Positions 22,181-33,634 of a stretch of 64,000 nt of DNA are shown here, piece after piece. Below the pieces are notes generated by a model that was not told where the DNA came from, did no database searches, and was given only the letters and a program-made list of their open reading frames with translations. Source of the stretch: Bondarzewia mesenterica. Lineage: Eukaryota; Basidiomycota; Agaricomycetes; Russulales; Bondarzewiaceae. Every line of letters starts with the position of its first letter. Within the stretch, counting starts at the first letter, position 1. The translations under genes were made by a program, and so were the position numbers. The stretch spans positions 37,108 to 101,107 of the forward strand of contig SGPL01000044.1 in assembly GCA_004802705.1 (NCBI GenBank), read 5' to 3'.

Positions 22181-24437
22181 TTACTGTGCCCAGGGTGAAC
22201 GAAGGAGGTCCACGTAGGCACGCGCCTCCGCGGCGTAGTCAACGGGCTGAATTCGCGAGATGCCGTAGCGGACACGAGTTTGATCCTAAGTGATAGGGCA
22301 TGGTATTGAGCTCTAGAAAAATCATTCAATCAGAGTACTCACATTGAATGTGTCTTGTTTGGCACGACAAGCGAAATTGAACATGTGACAGGTCGACTTC
22401 AGCATGATGCTGTTGTATTGCGTGTCATCACGCTCCTAAATAGCTTTGAGTGGTGCGGGCAATGGCGAGACTCAACGATCCATACCTTTATTTCGTGAAG
22501 ATCGTTGGCAGGCATTCCGAAAACTGCGAGTCCAACATCATTGAAACCCTGAAGCCATGCTTGTCCTGTATAGTCGGCCACGGCCATGGACATGATGTAC
22601 CTTGTAAGATCGAACGTTTCGCCTCAAAGTTAATATGGAGATAACATATATGCAATGACGCTCACCGATGCTCTGGTTTCTCAAAACTGCGATCACATTT
22701 TTCGCATCGCCATCCGTCATGGCCCTCGATGACTTTCTTGTTACATTCAGCGGTCGGACAGGCAGGGTAAGAAATATTATCGGACTTGATGTGCATGATG
22801 GTCGCCCGGAGAGAGAAGAAATCGACTTTGTCGGCAGTCATCCCCAGCTGAGATTCCTTCACGTCACTTATAGTGCGCATCTCGTTGCGGTTGATGGTGG
22901 CGCCCGCGGCAGAAGGACCCGCAGAAGATTGAGAGGTAAAGGATGTGGCTGCGCCAACGTCATCGTACCACCCGCGAAGAAGGTGCGCCTCTGGAATGTC
23001 AGGGCTTACAGACATTGTGCTGGAACTGAACATCGACAACGAGACACCTGCAATTTGCAAATACGTAAGAAAATGGTGGCAACTTTGAACTTGCTTGACA
23101 AACTAACCTCCAAAATCACCAACCTTCACGCCCTTGAAGGCGACGACACGAGGTTGGTCAGCCTGGAACTGTTCTGCTTGCTTGCCCCAAAGAGTGAGGC
23201 GAACAGAGAATCCGGATCTATCAACGAGCGTTAGATCTCGTTTTTGAATCTGCAAGAGTAGTTAGCCACCAAGCCCTGACAGACAGAGAGAAACGTACAG
23301 TCCGATTTGTCTTTGTGTTGATTTCTCCTAGCTCGCCGACATCCTTGACGATACCGATAACGTCTGGAAAAAGGATTAGAAACCGCAGGCGCATGAGCAA
23401 TGAAGAATCATCCAATCCAACATACCACAAATGCTGTCTTTGGCCAGGTCCTTTAAACCTGAAAGCTCAACGAAATTGTATTTGACAACCGGCAGATTTG
23501 CTGTATCGAGGCACTGCGGCGGCATCAGCAGGCAATGTCAGGACAAGGCCAAGCAAATCACGTACTTCTTCAATTTCCGTGCTGCGTTCAAGGCTTAATT
23601 CGTATTCGTTGGAAACAGAAGAAAACTTCTTCTTGGAGAGATTGACGCGAGCTTTGGAAATGTAGTATACTTTGTCCTCATGGAGCTTATCATAAAGCTC
23701 ATCGACGACAGCATTAAACCCTGTGGCCTTGATTTCTCCGGAGTCATCCATGAAAGTTACGTTGAAGAATTTGCCCTCCCCACGCTGATTAGAATATGTC
23801 CTGACATCGGACTTTTGCGTAACTCGGGCTCTGATCTTCCAGTTGTTTTGATAGGGGCTGAGTCCTTCGATAGGGAAGATGGAGTTGTTCCGACCGCCTC
23901 TCTGCTGCGGAGCGGTGGAAGTGACAGTAGTTGAAGGAGCCGCCACAGGAGCCGAGGTGTCTGTTTGTGCTTGAGCCTGCCCTGGAGTCTTGTCTGGACC
24001 GAAGGCAGTAGGATTGCCAATTTTCGCGGCTTCCTTCTGAACAACCCTCAGCGAAAGGATGACGACTAAGCTATAAAAAAAATTAGTCAGACAGCAGCAC
24101 ATTTGATTGATGTATAGCTGATAACAGACCGTTTTTCTTGTATGTCATTACACGAGATCTTCTCGAGCTGTGCGATGGTATTCTTGCCGATGAGGTCCTC
24201 CTCCACAAGATGGTTGAGTTGTGTGGCCAGCATAGCCTGCACAAAATGGGTGCCATCGGAAACGATGATGCGGTATCTGTCCGCGGATGAGGAGGTGGAT
24301 GCTGAACCTGTCGAGACTTTCTTGATAGAAAGGAATTGAACGAAGGGACTACTGGCCCACAGGTCCTGATCATCACGGTCGCCCACTTGTAGACGTTGGC
24401 AGATGCCGTCAGTGAGTTGAGGGATGGACGACTCCAT
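22181..24437 (-). CDS. RFA1: Replication factor A large subunit (RPA70)
   Basis: This is the main single-stranded-DNA-binding subunit of the heterotrimeric RPA complex, needed for replication, repair and recombination. The start is the ATG at 24437 (MESSIPQLTDGICQRLQ), the first Met of the frame. In order: the N-terminal RPA-N OB fold (to about residue 110), a Gln/Pro/Thr linker, OB-fold A (FPIEGLSPYQNNWKIRARVT then GKFFNVTFMDDSGEIKATGF), OB-fold B (DVIGIVKDVGELGEINTKT and IQKRDLTLVDRSGFSVRLTL), and OB-fold C. OB-fold C has an intact C4 zinc ribbon, CPTAEC followed by CEKC, near 22760-22680, and the end segment is RVRYGISRIQPVDYAAEARA. Exon 1 is 24130-24437 and exon 2 is 23566-24070; at least five more introns follow. 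Domain order and length fit the family. An ACGCGT lies in the upstream region. Confidence 0.95.
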
Positions 24438-24563
24438 TATAGATACGATGGATGGTGCAGACAAGAGTACAGAACGACTGTCTTCTGCTTTGTATGTAAG
24501 GTCTGCCTGTGGGAGATAAAGACAAGAGAGTGGTATGCCAGTAATCGCGTCGAAGCGTGTTCA

Positions 24564-24588
24564 TTATATAAGCACGATGTTTACGCGT
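24564..24588 (-). promoter_or_regulatory. RFA1 promoter: TATA-like element and MCB-type ACGCGT
   Basis: On the minus strand a TATATAA lies at 24570-24564, about 127 bases before the ATG, and an exact ACGCGT lies at 24583-24588, about 146 bases before it. MCB elements drive G1/S expression of replication genes in ascomycete yeasts. The role here is inferred from position and gene type. Confidence 0.45.
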
Positions 24589-25030
24589 CAGTGACGCCTT
24601 GGTGGCGCCTGGCATGAATCACACCTGAGGCTGCAAGACACACCCACAGCCTGATAGTTTTTTTAACGCTGTCATGCCTTCGTGGGTCTGGCATGATATT
24701 CTGCAAGCATGCGACAATTACTGATGAACCTTTTGTTGGAGCTGCGTTTCAGATTCCTCAGTCGGTACTGTGAGTTCGCTGGTAGTTCCTATCTAGCTTG
24801 ACATGCAAGTTTCTTGGATATCGATAGCTAGCCCTTCCCTACACAGAACGACTATCTTCTGTGTGAGGTCTGCAAAGGAGACTAGTCCTTCCCACTGTTT
24901 GGATGAGTTACCCAAGATGCTATAGATTCATAATTTAATGTTAAGGATCACAAGTAAGTACGCCAGACATCTATCGACTCCTCCGGGTGCTACACAGATG
25001 ATCATAATCCCCTTTGTCAGTCCCATTTGT
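24589..25030. other. Gene-free interval upstream of RFA1 and downstream of the dioxygenase
   Basis: AT-rich spacing of about 440 bases. It presumably holds distal RFA1 promoter sequence and the 3' end of the dioxygenase transcript. No gene, repeat or RNA was recognised. Confidence 0.4.
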
Positions 25031-26500
25031 CTAATTCCCTCGTAGCATTGTGCGATTCGTCGCATCCCTTCCTGCTTTCAACAGAGTCGAAAGCTCGCTT
25101 CCTCCGGTCCCCCGCGCAGGCCCGGTTTTCTTCTCTCTAGGACTTTTCTCCGTGGATCCGGGAGGGATTGTGCTCGACATCGACACCACGTAAAGACATA
25201 CGATGCGGATGTGGGCATCTCTGAATTTCTTCAGCGCCAGGACGGCCGTGTCAAATGGCTCGCGTAACAATGGCGTCCGCTCGGCCAACGTTCTAATTGA
25301 TATTGGAATAGTGGCGAAGTCTACCAGGAATGCCTGATGCTTCCCGGGCATATAGCGTCGCATCCTCTCCATGAAACCCTTGTCGGCCTTTGTGTTAAGG
25401 TTCGACGGCGCTGGGCTACGCTTCTTCTGGAGCTTGTGGTCGACGTCAAGAAAAACATCCAATGCATGCATGACCGTACTCTGACCCGCGGAAGGTCCGC
25501 CCAGATCCAGTGTATCAGAGTCCGGGACACCGTCGTATATCCATTTCGGAGCGTTAGGCCCGCTTGCGCCACTTCCATTCCACCACGGCCTGACGTGCCA
25601 ATAGAAAATATAGGGATCGACCGTTTCACGGGACCTCGCGATGATCTCCGTCAACTCCTGGATGATGGCTGCTAACCGCGTAAGATCTTTCGAGATTTTG
25701 GAGACGGCTACGAAACTGGTGGTATCCTTCTGATGAACGTACGAATCGACAATTCGTAGCATCTCAATCCCTCGGATCTCCGCCTTCGCTGACAAAACGT
25801 AGAACTCGTGTTCTGCTTCTGTGCCAGATAAGTGATGCATGAATCCTACATTGTTTGATGACAGAGGGAGTTCAGGATCAAGGGGCTTCCAATTCCACAG
25901 GACGACGTCCGCAAAGGTCATAATTGGAGCTGTTCCAAGAATGCGAGAAACGTTGACCATCGGAATCGCCAAGCAAGAGGGTATATGAATGGGGGAAGGA
26001 TCACTTGCGGGAGGTTGTGAGTGGACGTAGAAGTTGATGAGGAATGCGAGGACCATATGTGCTCTCTGCTGACGGCGTATATCCCCTTCAAAGCATTCTG
26101 TGTCGAGGATGGGAAGCTGATGGCAGGAAAGTTAGCAATAGTCCATTGATTTCTGTATTAATGCCCTTACCGAACGAACAGATTCCCTCCAGGCTTCCCC
26201 ATCGGTACGTTTTTCCATGGCATCCTCTCGCTTATCACTTCCTAGACTCAATGTCTTCTTTGCCTCTTCCAGCGCCCTCTCCCACAATTCGAATGCCCCA
26301 GTCAGGGGTGCTAGTGATTGGGGAGGGAAGAAACCGGTTGCGGAATCTATGTCGTATTCCTCCAAGGATGGCATGGACTTGGATTTATTCATGGTCCTTC
26401 CGAATATTGTTGCAAGGAGAAGCTGCATCAAGAGGCGGAAAAGTGACCCAATATCTGGTAGGGCATAAGTGGGTGTTGCGATGGTGCTGACGTGGTCCAT
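25031..26500 (-). CDS. BNA2: Indoleamine 2,3-dioxygenase
   Basis: This heme enzyme oxidises L-tryptophan to N-formylkynurenine, the first step of the kynurenine route to NAD. Two exons, 26171-26500 and 25031-26116, are joined by a phase-0 intron (GTAAGG..ATCAG) and encode 471 residues. Family signatures are EYDIDSATGFFPP near the N-terminus, FYVLSAKAEIRGIEMLRI, the FYWHVRPWWNG segment, GPSAGQSTVMHALDVFLDVD, and FMERMRRYMPGKHQAFLVDF. The DAHIRIV motif aligns with the segment carrying the proximal heme-ligand His (human IDO1 His346). The C-terminal GTGGSEL glycine turn is present, and the length is usual for fungal IDOs. The ATG at 26500 lies 68 bases downstream of a TATA element. I see no truncation. 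Fungi often carry several IDO paralogues, so assignment to BNA2 rather than a paralogue is provisional. Confidence 0.93.
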
Positions 26501-28632
26501 TTTGGATGCGTTGCGTGGCAGATATGTGTGGAGGTGAGTGGTTTTGAAGTTGGATGGTAGTCACTCTCTTTATACTTTGCGTCATGTTGTGCCAACTGTG
26601 ACCTTTGAGGCCACCACTGCATACCGGTACTCACACTGTGATCTCATTCTACCGCATCTCTGCACTCATCAGCACAAGCGCGAGCCCTGTACCAGACTCC
26701 TCATCTCACTACAGAGTTTGGACCTGTTTTCTTTCGATATCGCCTCATGCCGTTCCTTCGGAACCCTCCCACTGATCCTCCCCTTCCCGTCGGCACGCTA
26801 ATAAGTCCGAAGCAAGAACAAGTCATACTCGATCTGAAAGGTCCGTTTCTCACCCAACAGGATCATCGGAATCCGTGACTACGCTCCCCGTCGCCAACAA
26901 ACCGACGTCCGTAGGCCGAACAGTCCATCTCTTGCGTTCTTGTCGCAAGTCATGTAGTCGCTGTCCACCATCCCAGTATCTGGTCAGTATCTGGATGTTT
27001 CATTTCGCCGTGCAATGCGAGACACGACAATGACTCAACGAACATGTCTAGATTAAGGTGCTATCCGATCTCAGCCGACGACCGAGTCAGACTCATGCGT
27101 CGTTTCCGACGTACGTTATAGCAAGTGCTGGCTCAACTCGACAATACATGACCTGTGAACGAATCCGCAGCGGCATGTACTTTCCGCATTGTATGAGGCA
27201 GTTTGATTGTTTTCTGGACAATAAGAGCAAATGGAGATCTGGATAAGACCTTGCGAGTGAGGGTTTGACGATGTGCTTGCGTATTCGCTACAATGAGGTC
27301 GATGATTGAAACCATCAATCAGGACTCGGACTCACTGTGGCGGATGCAGCGCAATGCCGTTGCGCCGCAGGCTGTGCTTTGCACGAAATATGATCGTCTC
27401 CAGAACCTTTCCTATAATGTTCACATTCTCGAGGCCTTCCGTATGTATATAGTATCAGTACGTTCAGGAGCCTACATTACTCCGACTCCCAATTGACCGT
27501 GCTCAGAGTCTAAGCCCATTCGCATATGCAGCGGGTGACAAAATTCCGATGCTGTTCAAGTGATTAGCCAGATGCTGGAGAATTCCGAAGAACAACAGAA
27601 ATGACACGGTCATAATGATCAACGTCATGTTCGGACCATTGAATGAGATATTATCACCGAAACGTGGTGAATTTGAACCCATCAATGCATCACCGGTGCC
27701 CTTCAATAGGCACTGTATAGGATCGTACCTTGACCTTGAGACCTTGACTACGACGAGTTTGACACCTCACACCGCGCATCGTAACAAATTCAGAGGCACA
27801 GGGTAAGAAGCTCGACTGCAGACTGTGGTACTGCCAAAATCAGAGAGCGCGCAGGCTACATCACTGTTCAATTAACGGCCCTTACGTATATTTACGGAGC
27901 ACGATTCGCAAACTGTTGAATTGTTAGATTCTCGAGATCAGGCAGTCCTTCCCGATGGAGTAGAGCGGAAGTTGAAACCGAACCACAGTACGGGAGTTCC
28001 AAGTCCAACCGACCTGCATGCGAGCCAGATTTCTCTGTCGCCACTCGAACTTTGCTTTGCGGTTGAAAGTCAACATGTCAGCCCCAACCCATTAATATAG
28101 CATCAACCTGCAACTGAGACAACGCATGCGTACTCGGGGAGAGTTGGATATAAGGTAATTATTCCTCAGGATTCAGGAATACTCGTGCATAGCATCGCTC
28201 GGCGCCCTTAGATATTAGGCCGATCGGGCGTTGTTCGAGCCGGCATGCAACAGTCGTCCTTTCGATTCAACAAATATGGCGCCCGTGAACGCATCTCTGC
28301 AATTTGCAGCTACAATGAGACTCGGATGAAGAACGTCCATTCCCATTTTAGTTACGCGCGTTGTCTCACGACTCTCAAGACACTACGTACATATGTTTAG
28401 AAGACCTATCGTGATATGGCAAATTAACAATAAGTGGGCATGCAGAGTGACTTGAGACATACGCAACGTACATATCACGGTTCAGGGATAGTACAAATAG
28501 ATTGGTAGTGCATGAAAACATTAAGCTGAGATACCGAGGAAAATTGGCGTCAGAAAGTACAGCCTCGCCTCGATGTTCAATATGCAATGTAATCTGCTCA
28601 CCGATGCCGACTCCCAACAAAAAAAGCATCCG
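26501..28632. other. Long intergenic region; TATA element near its left end
   Basis: The minus-strand TATAAAG at 26568-26574 is the likely core promoter of the dioxygenase. The remaining 2 kb between the dioxygenase and EHD3 has only short frames with no family features. No tRNA, tandem repeat or transposon ends were noticed. Confidence 0.4.
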
Positions 28633-30999
28633 TCAATGCTTCCATCGGAGATATTTCCCTTCCTTGTCCTGAAAAGTACACCTCCTCTTCACTACCTCAT
28701 TGACCTTCTCCGCAACACCGTGTTTTCCCCTCCGAAGCTTCTCAAATTTAGTCACGAGCTCGTCGAGTGTGAGCGCCGAACCCCCGCTCGACTTGTGGTC
28801 ACCAATTACAGCTTTACCAATCTCTTCTTCGGAGGGAAGCGCAAAGCGTAAGAAGTGTGATGGAGAATCGTGCTCGGCCTGCAAGCGTTCCGGGAGGTGG
28901 AGGTTTGCTGCCGAAGGTTGGAATAATTGAGATTCGAGGGTAGATATGGACACGGCGGTAAGATCAGAAGGCGACCATGCGGGACGTGTCTTGATCTTGT
29001 CAATGAGGACCGCACGTACACCAGTTGAAAAATCAGGAGTCACGCCGCTCTGTACCCCCTATCAATACACAATCCAGACGAGCTTTCTGGAGACTCACAC
29101 AGTACGCAGAAGCTAGGCCGAGTTCCATCTTCAGCGCGTCCAAGAGACTCATTTTTTTCCCCTTCCGAATCGCCATCAACGCCACCTTCAAACTTGTTGG
29201 GCTCCGGTCCTCCATCATTGCTAGAGTGTCTTTAGCCCACTGCACAACATCAGCATTAACAGGATCGGCTTTTCCGTCCGCATATTCCCGTAGCTTTTTG
29301 AATATGCCCTCCACCGTATCCTGTTGGAATGCCTTGTCAAGAGCGATACGAATGGCCCCAGTCAGAGGAGCCACAGGATCTGAGGACTCTCGCTCATAAT
29401 GAAGCTCCTCGATTGCATTGTCGATCTGGATCAAGGTGGGATTCTCAATAGCGGCCAGACGCTCAAGAAGTATAGGTACACGATGTGATGAGATGAAGTG
29501 TGTCGCAAAGCCGTGTTCGCTAATAGCATGACCGTCATGATATATTTATATAATGAAACCGAAACATAAACTTACAATGTTGCGCGCCCAGATAAGGCGG
29601 CTCCCGTCAACGCCAGATACGTCCCTATTTCACCGTCAAGGCGGGAAAGATAGTAGGAAGCGCCCACGTCAGGAAAGTAGCCAATTTTTGTCTCGGGCAT
29701 AGAAAAGCCTGTCCTTTCGGTGGCAATTCTGAAAAGGGCTGGCGCTGCCAGGCCAACACCACCGCCATCTGTAAGAGAACGGACATGAATCAGAAGATGA
29801 AACTCGGATGGCATTCAACTGCGGTGATTAAAAAACTGGCAGGCTTCGAAACAGTTCAATAATCACGATATAAGTCGCACATAGTGACCAAAGAATAAGG
29901 TGCACTATGTGTGTCCTGCCCATGCAAACTGAACATGCTATGCTCGAGTGATGCCTTTCCAGTTTTTTGATTTGCAGGATGACATTAGCGCTGTCCAGTG
30001 CCGAGCCCATGGACAATTAGGTGCGTATATCTCTTCCGATTTCCAGTCTCGCCGCATAAGGGAGGCGTAGTCTGACTGCCAAAATTTGTCTTCCTCCGTC
30101 AAAACATTTTGGCGAAGGTCAAAAGCTTGCGCTCGGACAATCAACTGGCAGTGGCAGCCATGATGAAGTCGAGAATATCATGGAATACCCGTTTGCTGAG
30201 CGCTTGTTGTCAATTCGCCAGGCGACGGGCAGAAAGTTGAAGAGTGGCTTGCGATAGCATCGTGATGCGAATAAATAGGTAAGGTGAGGGGAAATAAACT
30301 GACATGTGATTCCATCCATAATGGCAACATACGGCTTGGATAGAGTAGCCAAGGCATAGTCCAGGCCAAACCTGAGAGACGGGTGAAGACGACGAGGAAT
30401 GAACATATAGTAATTACGCACTCGCGACTGAAGAAATCAATGGCCTGTGCACGGGTATCTTCTTTCGCTGCGAGCTCAACGATGCCTGTAAAACATAGTA
30501 ATACGAGGATACGAGATCGGCATGATAAACAGCGTAAAAATTAAAACAGATCACATACCAGCCACGTCACCGCCCGCACAGAAAGCCTTCCCGACACTGG
30601 AGCCAACAATTACGCCACAAAGGTTGGAGTGCCCCCAGGCCTTGCAGTATTGATACCAGTGAGCGAGGCATGGTCAAGATAATAAACCTCAGACGAACCT
30701 CGGTCTTGGAAGCAATAGAGTCGATCATCTCCGTGTTCAGTGCATTCAGCTTTTTTGGCCGGTTGAGAATAAATCGACGAGAAGCTAGATTCTCCTCAAA
30801 CATTACAGGTGCCTGTAGGATGAATTCTTGTTAATGGATGGACCTTCGTGATTATGGCGAACGAAAGTCGGACCTCATCTGGCTGTGGGGAAGTAGGTGA
30901 CGGGGTAGAGGAGGCCATGTGTCTTGCAATAGCACCAGTCCTTCTTGCAGCAGCAGTAGAGGAGAGTGAGCGCAGAGGCATTCTAGATAGTGAAAGCAT
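28633..30999 (-). CDS. EHD3: 3-hydroxyisobutyryl-CoA hydrolase, mitochondrial (HIBCH)
   Basis: This crotonase-fold thioesterase hydrolyses 3-hydroxyisobutyryl-CoA in valine breakdown. The start at 30999 ([20 protein letters not shown]) gives an Arg/Ser-rich mitochondrial presequence. After an intron comes [19 protein letters not shown], then [11 protein letters not shown] (CoA/oxyanion loop), [38 protein letters not shown], a GGGVGLAA glycine loop, and the catalytic-Glu segment [20 protein letters not shown]. The C-terminal half has [20 protein letters not shown] and a final [17 protein letters not shown]. Most introns are short, but about 530 nt (roughly 29776-30304) separates the MDGIT and GGGVGLAA exons. 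The exact joint there is unresolved (GGA ATC ACA T before it, AT GGC GGT after). The gene is divergent from TBCE, 157 bases apart. Confidence 0.93.
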
Positions 31000-31156
31000 A
31001 CTGGTGACTTTTCGACCAAGCGCTTAGCAAACTAAGGAAGTTCGACGCCGGTGACGATGAGGACCGAAAGCCGTTAGTGCTAAAATAGGGTTAAGGTTGA
31101 GTAGTACCTCATAATTGATAATAAAATCAGACACATGATAAAAAAACCAAATAACC

Positions 31157-33634
31157 ATGTTACCTCCAACCGTTGGGACACGGTTCTCCCTGGCAGGCTA
31201 CATTGGAACCGTCAGATTCTTTGGAAACGTTGACGGCACGAAAGGCGATTGGATTGGTGTTGAGTGGGATGATCCTGCTCGCGGAAAACACGATGGCATC
31301 AAAGACGGAAGACGCTACTTTTCATGCATGTCAGTTGCTGTCCCCCTCCGATCACGTCTTACTGGATCTTTTTTCTATCTTTAGAGTCCCAAATTCAGGC
31401 TCTTTCATTCGGCTCATCCCGACAATTGACTTTGGAAAGTCATTTCTCAAAGCCCTGGTGGAAAAATATGTGGAGGTCCAGCATGGCTCAGCGACCCAAG
31501 AAACCGTCATCCTTGGTTCATCTAATGGCGCCATTCAAGTCGAAGCAGTCAATCTCGACAAGGTTCGCCAGAAGTTCTCGCGTCTTGAACGTCTGCGCGA
31601 GATCAGCCTTGATAAAGAGTGCGTCGCATATGCTGATCAAAAGGGCGAAATCCGGTCAAGATGTCCAAGTAGGTCGCTCTAGTTTGTATACAAAAGAACA
31701 TTGCAGGGAGGAAAGTCGTACTAATGTGCTCAATATGAAGGCGTAAAGGGGTTAGACCTTTCGTATAGTCTTATACCTACCTGGGACATCGTCGTTCTCA
31801 TCGCAATCGAGCTGCCCGTCCTTGAACGTCTTGCGCTAAAGTAAGTGTTCGACTCTAAATTGATCACCACATCCTTATAGTTACGACGAATATAGCAACA
31901 ATCGTTTACAGCCTCTTGAGTCTTCTGCGCTCGCCCAGCATGCCTTTCAGCACATAACGGAATTGCAACTGAATGCCACGCTCCTTACGTGGCAAGCGGT
32001 GCTAAATGTTCTATCCCTCATACCGGCGCTTCACCAACTCGAGTTTGGGTACAACCGTCTCACAAGTCTGGCTTCCGAAAAATACCCCGAGACGTCTTCA
32101 TCGTCTCTTGAGTTACTCAATCTAGACAGTAACGATCTCGCGGACTGGATCGACATATGTCAAGCACTACAGAACTTTCCTAGGTCACCTACTGACCACC
32201 TAGTATCATCTAATGATATATAATTGCTGACACCATCTGATGTCAGTTTGAATCGCCTCATTGTCTCCGCCAACCCGCTGTCATCTATTCCACCCCTATC
32301 TACTGCGACCTTCAAACTCGGCACTCTCAAACACCTTGCCCTATCACACACCCAAATTGGTACATGGTCTTGCATCGATGCTTTAACTGACTGGTGTCCC
32401 GTGCTCGAAGGACTCACCCTCAGCGGTACACCGCTTGTTCAATGTTCGTATCCTTACCAATTACCAACGTTGACTCAACATGATGGCATCGTATTTCATT
32501 CTTGCTCATTTATCATTAAAACAGCTCCTGGCGCGGATAGGATATGGCGCCAACTCACGATAGCGCGTCTTCCCAACCTTCGAGCGCTTGATGGTGCCTC
32601 GGTGCGTTTGTACAATTTCTCTCATCCTTATCCCCTTCCCCCGCCGCTGTTCACTTATGTTAGATGAAGGTCCTAAATTGAGCCTTTCTCATCAGATCTC
32701 ATCGCGCCAACGTGCCGATGCCGAGCTTTTTTATCTTTCACTGATATCTCGTATATCATACACCTCTGACGCTGCGCGCCGAGCCGAACACCCACGATGG
32801 GACGCCCTGTGTCAACGTGAGTTACTGTTATTGATCCTATTCTGTCTCCCCAGGTGCATCATTGGTGCTCTCACTTCCAAATTTATCTCTGCGTTTTTGG
32901 CTTTGTGATTCCAGTGCTGATGTTTCGCGAAACCCTTATTCCGCATCTCATGACCACAACATTGCCCATGATGTCTTCGATGTTGCCCATCACTGAATCC
33001 ATCTGTGTATCTGTGTTGTTCACATCCCCGGATTGAAAATCGTCATTGTTCGACACTGCATCTTTAACACTGTTACTGCCAATCCCGTCGTTGCTCTCGC
33101 GCTTTTGATCCGCCTGCCTGTGCAAATGTGCCGTGTGCATCCCTGTGCACAACTACTTACTGGCCCGTCGTACCGCCTGATTGGACTTTTCGACTAGTAC
33201 ATGGCACGCCGGATACCTCAACCTCTGGCCCTGCAAAAGGCGATAAGCTTAGCAGTCGGCTCATTCGTATGGGTTCTCTTAACACTCTAGTCTTCTCACC
33301 GCGCTGACAAAGACAACGGTATCGATAAAAAGAAATACAAGCCATACTCTCGTCCTCACCGCCATATGCGTCCGCGCCGCCCACGCCCAGTGCATCGCCA
33401 GTAACGCTCCGCATCTTGCCAACGGCCCCCTTACGTCTCCTGCGCCTTAAACTCCAAAAAGCCTTCAAGGCTCCCCGAGGGGCGCGCGCTGATGTGTGGG
33501 TGCGCATGGCGGACGACAAGTTGTCTCGGCTTGGCAGTCTGGATGGGAATGCTGATGCCGATGAAAGCAGAGAAGTTGGCTGGTGGTTGGAGGAGGGGGC
33601 GGAGATCATGGTTTGGTTAGAGAAGTCGGGATAG
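31157..33634 (+). CDS. TBCE: Tubulin-folding cofactor E (TBCE/Pac2/Alp21)
   Basis: Cofactor E binds alpha-tubulin and assembles the alpha/beta-tubulin heterodimer with cofactors C and D. Nine exons were traced: 31157-31329, 31385-31668, 31741-31840, 31881-32183, 32247-32443, 32525-32601, 32696-32816, 33198-33266 and 33342-33634. They give 538 residues, close to the usual 520-560. Residues 1-57 form a CAP-Gly domain (GTRFSLAGYIGTVRFFGNVD, GKHDG in place of GKNDG, DGRRYFSC). The leucine-rich-repeat region follows (LNLDSNDLADW, LALSHTQIGTW, LEGLTLSGTPL), then RQRADAELFYLS. The C-terminal ubiquitin-like domain includes VTLRILPTAPLRLLRLKLQK and ends in EIMVWLEKSG. The eighth exon (HGTPDTSTSGPAKGDKLSSR) follows a 381-nt intron, long for this locus. 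It starts 157 bases from EHD3. Confidence 0.92.
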
